Below, in pieces: positions 25,401 through 32,139 of a DNA stretch of 38,051 bases. The notes beneath the pieces are model-generated. The model did not search any database and was not told the DNA's origin. It saw only the letters and a list, made by a program, of their open reading frames with translations. Origin of the DNA: an uncultured Elusimicrobiales bacterium (GTDB lineage: Bacteria; Elusimicrobiota; Elusimicrobia; Elusimicrobiales; Elusimicrobiaceae); NCBI GenBank assembly GCA_905235355.1, contig CAJOLM010000001.1, positions 1 to 38,051 on the forward strand. Reading direction: 5' to 3'. A program made the translations under genes and the position numbers. The stretch's first letter is position 1. Every line of letters starts with the position of its first letter.

Positions 25401-26558
25401 ATGGCTACGATTACTCCTTTAGCTAAAAACATTTTAATCGTCGCCGGAGATATCTCCGGGGATTTGCACGCCAGCTCTTTAATTGCCGAACTGAAAAAAT
25501 TAGATCCGGAAATAAAAGTAACTGCTATCGGCGGCCCGCTGATGGAAAAACAGGCCGACACTTTCCTGTTTAATTTAGCCGCGCAAGGTGCCAGCGGCTT
25601 TGTAGAACCGCTTAAAAAAATGCCGCTGTGGATGAACCTCATGAAACAAATCCGCCAGTATATGGAAACGCAAAATCCGTCGGCGGTCATTGTAGTAGAT
25701 TTTTACGGGTTTAATCATCAGGTGCTGGGTATGGCAGCACACCGCGAAATTCCGGCATACTATTATGTCACGCCGCAAGTGTGGGCCAGCCGCCAGTACC
25801 GCGCTAAAAATTTAGCCAAACTGACCAAAAAAATGTTTGTGATTTATCCCTTTGAGCCGGAGTTCCACAAAAAATACGGCGGTAATGCTGTGTTCCTGGG
25901 CAATCCGCTGCTAGACATTATGCCGGACCCCTTGCCTTATACACCCACCGACCCGAAAGACGTGAAAAATAAAGCATGGAAACTTGGCATTTTGCCGGGC
26001 AGCCGCAGCGGGGAAATTAACCGCTTGACCCCGGTATTTTATCAGACCTTTAAAAAAGTGCTCAAAGAATTTCCGAACACGCAAGCTTATTTGTTTGCTT
26101 TGCCAAGCGCGGATGAAAAAGCGTTGCGGGCTTTACTAGGCGAGGAGCCGCACCCGAATTTCCATATCGTTAAAGATAAAAATTACCAGATGCGCGGCCA
26201 AATGGATTTCCTATTAGCTTGCTCCGGTACGGCTACATTAGAAAATGCTTTGCTGGGCGTGCCAATGGTGGTGGCGTATAAACTGTCTTGGATTACTTAT
26301 CATATTGCTAAAGCTGTGATTAAAGTGCCGTATATTTCGCTCGTCAATTTACTTGCGAAAAAGCAGCTGGTAAAAGAATTAATCCAGGGGGACGCCAATG
26401 CTAATTCCCTGGCAGCCGAAACAATGGCTATGTTCCAAAACCCGGCCAACTTAACAAAGCAGCGCCAGGAACTGCTGAAACTGCGCGCCTGGCTGGGTGA
26501 AAAAGGTGTGGCAGCACGCGCCGCCAAAGAAATTTTAGCTGATATTGTGAAGAAATAA
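25401..26558 (+). CDS. lpxB: lipid A disaccharide synthase
   Basis: 385 residues from ATG 25401; an upstream TTG inside the preceding gene is unlikely. Diagnostic LpxB segments: ILIVAGDISGDLHASSLI at the start, VDFYGFNHQVL, YYVTPQVWASRQYRAK, FLGNPLLDIM and LPGSRSGEINRL. It joins lipid X to UDP-diacylglucosamine to make the lipid A disaccharide, and so completes the set lpxA, C, D, I, B in this window; LpxK is not seen. AGGA is 8 bases upstream. The next gene starts one base after its stop. Confidence 0.96.
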   Translation: MATITPLAKNILIVAGDISGDLHASSLIAELKKLDPEIKVTAIGGPLMEKQADTFLFNLAAQGASGFVEPLKKMPLWMNLMKQIRQYMETQNPSAVIVVDFYGFNHQVLGMAAHREIPAYYYVTPQVWASRQYRAKNLAKLTKKMFVIYPFEPEFHKKYGGNAVFLGNPLLDIMPDPLPYTPTDPKDVKNKAWKLGILPGSRSGEINRLTPVFYQTFKKVLKEFPNTQAYLFALPSADEKALRALLGEEPHPNFHIVKDKNYQMRGQMDFLLACSGTATLENALLGVPMVVAYKLSWITYHIAKAVIKVPYISLVNLLAKKQLVKELIQGDANANSLAAETMAMFQNPANLTKQRQELLKLRAWLGEKGVAARAAKEILADIVKK

Positions 26559-26559
26559 T

Positions 26560-28005
26560 ATGGTACTAGAACTGAGCGAACTGATTAAGCAATTTAAAGA
26601 ATATACCCCCAACGCAGATACCACTATGTTGGAGAAAGCTTATCATTTCGCTGAGGAAAAACACAAGGACCAAAAACGCGAAACCGGGGAGCCTTATTTT
26701 ATCCATTGTGCAGCGGTGGCGCAAATCCTGCTGGACTTTAAAATGGATGAGGAAACTATTTGCGCCGGGCTGTTGCATGACACGGTGGAAGATACGGGCG
26801 TGACGGCAGAGGACCTGAAAAAAGAATTTAATAAAGAAATTGCGCACCTCGTACAAGGCGTGACCAAAATCAGCGATTTAAAATTTTCTTCTACTGACGA
26901 AGAAACCGTAGAAAACTGGCGCAAGATGTTGGTAGCTGTAGCAGAAGACGTGCGCGTCATTTTAGTCAAACTGGCTGACCGCACACACAATATGCGTACC
27001 ATGGACGTCATGCCGCCCGAAAAACAAAAATTTAAAGCGTATGAAACCATTACTCTGTACGCGCCGTTGGCCCAGCGTCTGGGTATGTTTACTATCAAGA
27101 CAGAGCTGGAAGATTTATCCTTTAAATATTTGCATCCGGAAGAATATAAAGACCTGGTCGCCCAGGTGGAAAAACGCACCGCAGACCGCGCAGCCGCCCT
27201 CAATGAATTTAAGCGTATGTTAGAGCCGGCGCTGCAAGAAGAAGGCTTACAATACCGCCTGCTTTCCCGCGCGAAAAACTATTATTCCATTTACCGCAAA
27301 ATGCAAAAGCAGCATTTAAGTTTTTCTGAAATCCAAGACTCTTTGGGTGTGCGTATCATTACACAAAACGTGTCCGATTGTTACAAGGCGCTGGGGATTG
27401 TACACTCCCGCTTTAAACCGCTGGCCGGCACGTTTACCGATTATATCGCCACACCCAAAACAAATATGTACCAAAGCATACACACCACAGTACTCGTGCC
27501 GACGGGCGATATTGTAGAAATACAAATCCGCACCGAGGAAATGCACCGCACCTGTGAGTATGGTATCGCGGCACATTGGCGCTATAAATTAGGCGGCAAA
27601 AAAGATAAAAACTTTGACGAAAAAATTAACTGGATCCGCCAATGGATTGAGTGGCAGCGCGACCTGACCGCCCCGCGCGAATTTTTAGACGGCTTTCAAA
27701 CCGATATCAATTTACAACAGGTCTTTGTGTTTACTCCGCAGGCAGATGTGAAATCCTTGCCGGACGGCTCCACGCCCATTGATTTTGCCTATGCTATTCA
27801 TACCGACATTGGGGACCGCTACATGGGGGCCAAGGTCAACAACCGCATGGTCAGCATGAACTATGTTTTCAAAACGGGCGACGTGTGCGAAATTATCACC
27901 AAGAAAAACGCAGAGCCCAAACGTGACTGGCTGGAACATGCCAAAACCGCCAATGCCCGCAGCCGCATCAAACGCTATTTGCGCGCCAAGGGAGAAGATA
28001 TCTAA
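26560..28005 (+). CDS. rel: short Rel: (p)ppGpp synthetase/hydrolase without C-terminal regulatory half
   Basis: 481 residues against about 730 for a usual Rel. The hydrolase HD domain is intact (His49, His73-Asp74 in LLHDTVEDTG, Asp140 in KLADRTHNMRT). The synthetase follows with Asp260 (EIQDSLGVRII) and Glu320 (EIQIRTEEMH), then a TGS domain at about 386-447 (VFVFTPQADVKSLPDGS). The protein ends some 35 residues later, so the helical, zinc-finger and ACT/RRM domains are missing. Those domains contact the ribosome and sense starvation. The end looks natural: the next gene starts on its stop codon and no remnant of the missing part follows in other frames. It lies directly behind lpxB. Confidence 0.92.
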   Translation: MVLELSELIKQFKEYTPNADTTMLEKAYHFAEEKHKDQKRETGEPYFIHCAAVAQILLDFKMDEETICAGLLHDTVEDTGVTAEDLKKEFNKEIAHLVQGVTKISDLKFSSTDEETVENWRKMLVAVAEDVRVILVKLADRTHNMRTMDVMPPEKQKFKAYETITLYAPLAQRLGMFTIKTELEDLSFKYLHPEEYKDLVAQVEKRTADRAAALNEFKRMLEPALQEEGLQYRLLSRAKNYYSIYRKMQKQHLSFSEIQDSLGVRIITQNVSDCYKALGIVHSRFKPLAGTFTDYIATPKTNMYQSIHTTVLVPTGDIVEIQIRTEEMHRTCEYGIAAHWRYKLGGKKDKNFDEKINWIRQWIEWQRDLTAPREFLDGFQTDINLQQVFVFTPQADVKSLPDGSTPIDFAYAIHTDIGDRYMGAKVNNRMVSMNYVFKTGDVCEIITKKNAEPKRDWLEHAKTANARSRIKRYLRAKGEDI

Positions 28006-28292
28006 TGCCCGATTGCCCGCGCTGCCATGAAAAAGTAGATTTAACAGACGCCTATTGCCGCACCTGCGGGCGCGCCCTGCAGCCGCGCCTGGGGTTTTGG
28101 TTTTCTCACTCCGGCATTTTATTGCAAGCACTGTGCATTGGGCCGTTTGCGCTGATTTGCGTGTGGATGTCCCGTCGGATTTCGCTGCTGGCTAAATGGC
28201 TGTGGACTATCGGCCTCGTCCTATTTTCTGCTTACCTTATATATGGTATTTATCAAACTATAATGCTTTTGCTATCTGCGTTCTCTTTTTAA
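28005..28292 (+). CDS. small zinc-ribbon membrane protein
   Basis: 95 residues. The N-terminus is a four-cysteine zinc ribbon (CPRC at 4-7, CRTC at 18-21), followed by two hydrophobic segments (about 36-52 and 66-90) joined by a basic loop. I do not recognise a named family beyond zinc-ribbon membrane proteins. Its ATG overlaps the rel stop (TAATG), so it is translationally coupled to rel, which itself lacks the zinc-finger half. Whether the two proteins meet is unknown. Confidence 0.72.
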   Translation: MPDCPRCHEKVDLTDAYCRTCGRALQPRLGFWFSHSGILLQALCIGPFALICVWMSRRISLLAKWLWTIGLVLFSAYLIYGIYQTIMLLLSAFSF

Positions 28293-28373
28293 TTTTTTGC
28301 AATTTTTTACCGCACTCCTTGTATTATTTTGTAAAATATGGGGTACCCTTTTTATAAATAAGTGAGGATAAAA

Positions 28374-29762
28374 ATGACTGATGAAGAAGTGAAGCATAAC
28401 CTATCCCGCCAAGGCCACCCCAAAGGCTTATATATGCTTTTCATGGTGGAAATGTGGGAACGGTTCAACTATTATGGTATGAGAGCCTTGCTGGCTTTGT
28501 TCATGGTAAGCACTGTAATTAACTTTACCAAAGAACGCTCCAGCCAAATCTACGGTATGTTTACCGCCATGGTGTATTTAACCCCGGTACTCGGCGGTTA
28601 TTTAGCAGACAGATATATCGGTAAACGCCACTCCATTACCATTGGTGCCATTTTAATGGCAGCGGGACAATTTACATTAGCCTCGTATGAGATCATTAAC
28701 CCGGTACTGGCATTAGCTACAGGGTTAACCTTAATCGTAATTGGAAACGGTTTCTTTAAACCGAACATTTCTTCTATCGTTGGCGAGCTGTATGAACCCA
28801 ATGACGCCCGCCGCGACGGTGGCTTTACCATTTTCTACATGGGTATTAACATTGGTGCCTTCTTTGCGCCGTTTGTGTGCGGATATTTAGGCGAGCCTTC
28901 CAAAGGTATGGACGTTGCCTTAGCCGCTGCCAAATGGAAATACGGTTTTATGGCGGCCGGTACCGGTATGTTAATCGGTTTAGTGTGGTACTTGGTTTCC
29001 CAAAACAAATACTTAGGCCACATTGGTTTGCACCCGGTTACCAAAAATACTTCTGATGACGATCCGGAAGAACGCGCCAAGGCCGAAGCGGCCAAACGCC
29101 CGCTGACCCAGGACGAGTGGGACAAAATCAAAGCCATTTGTACCTTCACGTTCTTTGCCGTTTTCTTCTTTGCCTTCTTTGAGCAGGCCGGTACGTCGCT
29201 GAACTTCTTTGCAGACGAAGCGACCAATTTAACCCCCGTCTTGCCGTTCATTGGGCAAATTACGCTCAAGGCCTCTTATTTCCAGGCGGTCAATCCTATT
29301 TTCGTGGTATTGTTTGCACCGCTGTTTGCGAAATTGTGGGTTAAAATGGGCGACAAAGAACCCTCTATTCCGACTAAATTCGGCTGGGGTTTATTCTTGC
29401 AAGGTTTGGCTTTCGCCATTATCGCGGTCGGTGCTTCTATCTATCAATCCAGCGGCCCGGTTAGCGCCTTGTGGCTGATTTTCATGTACATGTTCTGCAC
29501 CATGGGTGAGCTGTGCTTGTCCCCGGTCGGGCTGTCCATGGTCACCAAACTTTCCCCGCTGAAATTTATGTCCTTATTTATGGGCATTTGGCTGACGTCT
29601 TCCTTCTTTGGAAACCTCTTAGCCGGGTGGATTGCCAGCCACTACGATTCGTGGAGTTTGACCACGTTATTCTCCGTGCCGGCCATTGGTTCCATGAGCT
29701 TTGGTATTATCATGTGGATCATGACCAAAAAGATCAGATACTGGATGCACGGCGTCAAATAA
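28374..29762 (+). CDS. proton-dependent oligopeptide transporter (POT/PTR2 family)
   Basis: 462 residues and about 12-14 membrane helices. The helix-1 motif ExxERFxYYG is present at 26-35 (EMWERFNYYG), and the PTR2 segment GGYLADRYIGKRHSI follows. A further family motif, FYMGINIGAFFAPFVCGYLG, lies in the first half. It imports di- and tripeptides with protons and fits an organism that uses peptides. The start is ATG 28374 with GAGG 8 bases upstream, not the earlier in-frame GTG. It is a single-gene unit closed by a strong terminator. Confidence 0.93.
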   Translation: MTDEEVKHNLSRQGHPKGLYMLFMVEMWERFNYYGMRALLALFMVSTVINFTKERSSQIYGMFTAMVYLTPVLGGYLADRYIGKRHSITIGAILMAAGQFTLASYEIINPVLALATGLTLIVIGNGFFKPNISSIVGELYEPNDARRDGGFTIFYMGINIGAFFAPFVCGYLGEPSKGMDVALAAAKWKYGFMAAGTGMLIGLVWYLVSQNKYLGHIGLHPVTKNTSDDDPEERAKAEAAKRPLTQDEWDKIKAICTFTFFAVFFFAFFEQAGTSLNFFADEATNLTPVLPFIGQITLKASYFQAVNPIFVVLFAPLFAKLWVKMGDKEPSIPTKFGWGLFLQGLAFAIIAVGASIYQSSGPVSALWLIFMYMFCTMGELCLSPVGLSMVTKLSPLKFMSLFMGIWLTSSFFGNLLAGWIASHYDSWSLTTLFSVPAIGSMSFGIIMWIMTKKIRYWMHGVK

Positions 29763-29775
29763 TTTTGACCGAAAT

Positions 29776-29808
29776 AAAAACCCCCGCCAACTATCGGCGG
29801 GGGTTTTT
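29776..29808 (+). terminator. bidirectional rho-independent terminator
   Basis: CCCCCGCC (29781-29788) pairs with GGCGGGGG (29796-29803), with AAAAA before and TTTTT after. It ends the peptide transporter gene and, read on the other strand, the convergent pilin gene whose stop codon directly abuts it. Confidence 0.93.
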
Positions 29809-29809
29809 A

Positions 29810-30424
29810 TTAATTAACAGGATATAGTATGAAATCTCCCTCAGTCCGTCCAGTCCCTGTAGCTATGCTATGACATATCTCGGTAGCTTTGGGATTCTGA
29901 CCTATACAATAAGTGTTCCCGCTATAGACATCCCCTGTATTGATATAACTTGCATAGGAAAAATTTTTATTTAAAGCATAAGATACAGCCCCACTAGCAC
30001 TGCGAAATACGGCATATTGTTGCCCGTCTGGAAATACCACTCCAATATGCTCGGCCGCTGTAATACCAGTTTTCTTAATTTCACCTCCTTCATAAATATC
30101 TATGTCTAACTCTGTGATATTATTAGGATAAGCATTATTGGCCAAGTAATAAAGTTCTACAGCTCGTTTAAGAGCGCTTTCTTTGATTTGCAATTGTGTT
30201 AATTGCGCTTTCATAACTGCCTTTTGATATTGCGGCAGCGCGATAGCGGCCAGTATACCGATAATTAAAACAACTACTAACAACTCAATAAGCGTAAACG
30301 CGTGGTGCCACCCCCGAGTGTTGGTATCGGGGGTCTCATCCGCTTTTGTTTTAAATAAGGTTGGGATTCCCGATAAAAACACTCGGGAATGGTTCTTATT
30401 TATATTTTTATTTTGTTCTTTCAT
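29810..30424 (-). CDS. type IV pilin-like protein with 42-residue leader containing an in-frame repeat
   Basis: 204 residues. The start at 30424 is well supported: AGGAG lies 5 bases upstream and no other Met occurs before the pilin core. The leader runs MKEQNKNINKN, then about 30 residues encoded by repeat element C, then HHA|FTLIELLVVVLIIGIL. Ordinary prepilin leaders are 5-25 residues. The mature part is a standard pilin: Glu5, hydrophobic helix ending ALPQYQ, and a head of about 130 residues with few cysteines (near TYCIGQ and EICHS). Prepilin peptidase should remove the whole leader. The promoter at 30551-30578 resembles that of the pilin gene at 10460-10960, with element D inserted in the untranslated leader. 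Confidence 0.88.
   Translation of the reverse strand: MKEQNKNINKNHSRVFLSGIPTLFKTKADETPDTNTRGWHHAFTLIELLVVVLIIGILAAIALPQYQKAVMKAQLTQLQIKESALKRAVELYYLANNAYPNNITELDIDIYEGGEIKKTGITAAEHIGVVFPDGQQYAVFRSASGAVSYALNKNFSYASYINTGDVYSGNTYCIGQNPKATEICHSIATGTGRTEGDFILYPVN
30305..30394 (+). repeat. palindromic cloverleaf element, copy C (inside a pilin leader)
   Basis: ACCCCCGA (30310-30317) pairs with TCGGGGGT (30327-30334). CTCA (30335-30338) pairs with TGGG (30362-30365) using one wobble. ATTCCCGA (30366-30373) pairs with TCGGGAAT (30383-30390). The middle loop starts TCCGCTTT and holds TTTTAAATAA, as in copy B. The outer stem is reduced to 2-3 pairs. The whole copy is open reading frame on the minus strand and encodes most of the pilin leader. 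Confidence 0.87.
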
Positions 30425-30445
30425 ATTTTCTCCTGTTATTTAATG

Positions 30446-30527
30446 TGTCGTACTGAGAGGTTTCTGCTCAGCACCTCAACCGCTTTTTCAAGATAGAGAT
30501 CCTGAGCAAAAACCCCTCAGGATGACA
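30446..30527 (+). repeat. palindromic cloverleaf element, copy D
   Basis: TGTCG (30446-30450) pairs with TGACA (30523-30527), with one wobble. TACTGA (30451-30456) pairs with TCAGCA (30468-30473) with one mismatch. CTC (30475-30477) pairs with GAG (30496-30498). TCCTGA (30500-30505) pairs with TCAGGA (30517-30522). The loop has AACCGCTTT. It aligns end to end with the minus strand of copy A. It lies in the untranslated leader of the pilin message. Confidence 0.85.
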
Positions 30528-30550
30528 TTTTTATTTGGTTCGACCCCCGT

Positions 30551-30578
30551 ATTGTATCAAAAGAAAAAAACAAGTCAA
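30551..30578 (-). promoter_or_regulatory. pilin promoter with T-rich spacer
   Basis: On the minus strand TTGACT (30578-30573), a 16-base spacer of TG, seven T, C, four T and GA, then TACAAT (30556-30551). It is the twin of the promoter at 10996-11023. The start codon is about 127 bases downstream because repeat D lies between. Confidence 0.72.
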
Positions 30579-30637
30579 GCCCTTTTTGCGCCCCTTTTTG
30601 ACCTTTTTCCAGCCGCCCATTTTCCAATCAAAAATTC

Positions 30638-30660
30638 CCCCTTACAAAGGGGCCTTTTTT
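30638..30660 (+). terminator. small hairpin with T-run upstream of tpiA
   Basis: CCCCTT (30638-30643) pairs with AAGGGG (30647-30652), a 3-base loop, then CC and six T. No plus-strand gene ends here. It could block transcripts running from the left or act in the tpiA leader. Confidence 0.45.
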
Positions 30661-30730
30661 ATGGTAGTATTTATATAGGCCGTTTTCTACTATGGAAACG
30701 ACGAGATTTATTTTATATACAGAGGTATGT

Positions 30731-31483
30731 ATGAAGAGAACTCCTATTATTGCCGGAAACTGGAAAATGAATAACACCCTGGCTGAATCAGCCGCTTTAA
30801 TTGAAGCCCTGAAAAATGCCGGAAACAAAAACAACGCAGAAATTATCGTTGCCCCTTCTTTTACGTCGTTAGCCAAAGTGGCTGAACTGGCCAAAGGCTC
30901 CTCATTACAAGTATCCGCCCAGGACGTACATTGGGAAGATAAAGGCGCTTTCACCAGTGCTGTTTCCCCGGTGCAGGCCAAAGATGCCGGCGCCACACAC
31001 ACCATTTTAGGCCATAGCGAACGCCGCAGCGTGTTTGGCGATACCGACGAAATTTTAAATAAAAAAGTAGCCGCCGCCTTGCGCCATAACTTAACCATCA
31101 TCTTCTGCGTAGGCGAAACCCTTGAGCAACGCGAAGCCAACGAAACCATTGCCGTTATCAATAGCCAAATTGAAAACGGCCTGAAAGGTTTTACCGCCGA
31201 GCAATTAAAAGGCTTAATCATTGCCTATGAACCGGTCTGGGCTATCGGCACGGGCAAAACCGCCACGCCGGACCAAGCGCAAGAAGTACACGCCGCTATC
31301 CGCGCGACGTTGGCTAAACTATACAACGAAGATTTTGCCCAAGCTACCCGCATTTTATATGGCGGCAGCGTGAAAGATACCAATGTGGACGAAATTATGG
31401 CTAAACCGGACGTGGACGGTGCGCTCGTAGGCGGACAGGCCTTAATCGCAGAAAAATTCGCCCGCATTATTAACTTTAATTAG
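30731..31483 (+). CDS. tpiA: triosephosphate isomerase
   Basis: 250 residues, the normal size. Active-site residues are all present: Lys12 in GNWKMN, His95 in ILGHSERR and Glu167 in AYEPVWAIGTGK; the phosphate loop GGSVK and GALVGGQAL follow. It interconverts dihydroxyacetone phosphate and glyceraldehyde 3-phosphate in glycolysis. The start is ATG 30731 with AGAGG 5 bases upstream; an upstream in-frame ATG at 30692 would add 13 residues that do not belong to the fold. deoC follows after 11 bases, sensible because its product feeds this enzyme. Confidence 0.97.
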   Translation: MKRTPIIAGNWKMNNTLAESAALIEALKNAGNKNNAEIIVAPSFTSLAKVAELAKGSSLQVSAQDVHWEDKGAFTSAVSPVQAKDAGATHTILGHSERRSVFGDTDEILNKKVAAALRHNLTIIFCVGETLEQREANETIAVINSQIENGLKGFTAEQLKGLIIAYEPVWAIGTGKTATPDQAQEVHAAIRATLAKLYNEDFAQATRILYGGSVKDTNVDEIMAKPDVDGALVGGQALIAEKFARIINFN

Positions 31484-31494
31484 GAGCTGATTTT

Positions 31495-32139
31495 ATGGAC
31501 TTGGCTAAATACATTGACCACACTTTGCTAAAGCCCCAGGCCGCCCAGGCAGACATTGAAAAGCTTTGCGCCGAAGCGCGCCAATACGGATTTATGAGCG
31601 TATGCGTCAACCCGTATTGGGTGGCTTTCTGCAAAAAGCAGCTGCAAGGCAGCGGGGTCAAAGTGTGCACCGTAATCGGTTTTCCGTTGGGAGCCAACAC
31701 CACCGATACCAAAGTATTTGAAGCCAAGAAAGCTTTGCAAGACGGTGCCGACGAGTTGGACATGGTGATCAACCTCGGCGCCGTCAAAAGTGCCGCTTGG
31801 GACACGGTGCTGGCTGATATCAAAGCCGTGCGCCAGGCAGGAACTGATTTTACATTAAAAGTAATTATTGAAACTTCTGTCTTAACCGACGAAGAAAAAG
31901 TGAAAGTATGCCAGCTGGCCGAACAGGCCGGGGCAGATTTTGTCAAAACCTCCACGGGTTTTACCGGCGGCGGGGCGACGGCTGAAGATGTGACACTCAT
32001 GCGCAAGACCGTCAGCTCTCATATGCAGGTAAAAGCTTCCGGCGGCGTACGCACCAAAGAAGATTTTGACAAAATGGTAGCTGCCGGTGCCACGCGTATT
32101 GGTGCCAGCGCAGGTGTAAAAATTATTGAGGGAAAATGA
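31495..32139 (+). CDS. deoC: deoxyribose-phosphate aldolase
   Basis: 214 residues. The Schiff-base lysine is Lys151 (DFVKTSTGF), with helper residues Asp89 (ELDMVIN) and Lys180 (KASGGVR). It splits deoxyribose 5-phosphate into acetaldehyde and glyceraldehyde 3-phosphate, so it lets the cell burn deoxynucleosides through tpiA and glycolysis. AGGAG lies 9 bases upstream. Its stop overlaps the start of the DnaA-like gene (ATGA), which ties that gene to this operon. Confidence 0.96.
   Translation: MDLAKYIDHTLLKPQAAQADIEKLCAEARQYGFMSVCVNPYWVAFCKKQLQGSGVKVCTVIGFPLGANTTDTKVFEAKKALQDGADELDMVINLGAVKSAAWDTVLADIKAVRQAGTDFTLKVIIETSVLTDEEKVKVCQLAEQAGADFVKTSTGFTGGGATAEDVTLMRKTVSSHMQVKASGGVRTKEDFDKMVAAGATRIGASAGVKIIEGK

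Larger units (their letters stand above)
30425..30730. other. 306-base intergenic region between a pilin gene and tpiA
   Basis: From left to right it holds the pilin ribosome site, repeat element D, the divergent pilin promoter with T-rich spacer, and a small hairpin with T-run on the plus strand. The tpiA promoter must lie in the last 70-100 bases, where AT-rich boxes such as TTATAT occur, but I cannot choose one. No open frame here looks like a gene. Confidence 0.7.

Noticed and set aside
28005..28292. Zinc-ribbon gene as a split-off C-terminus of Rel
   Set aside because: The two membrane segments and the ribbon layout do not match the Rel zinc-finger or ACT domains; it is better seen as a separate gene.
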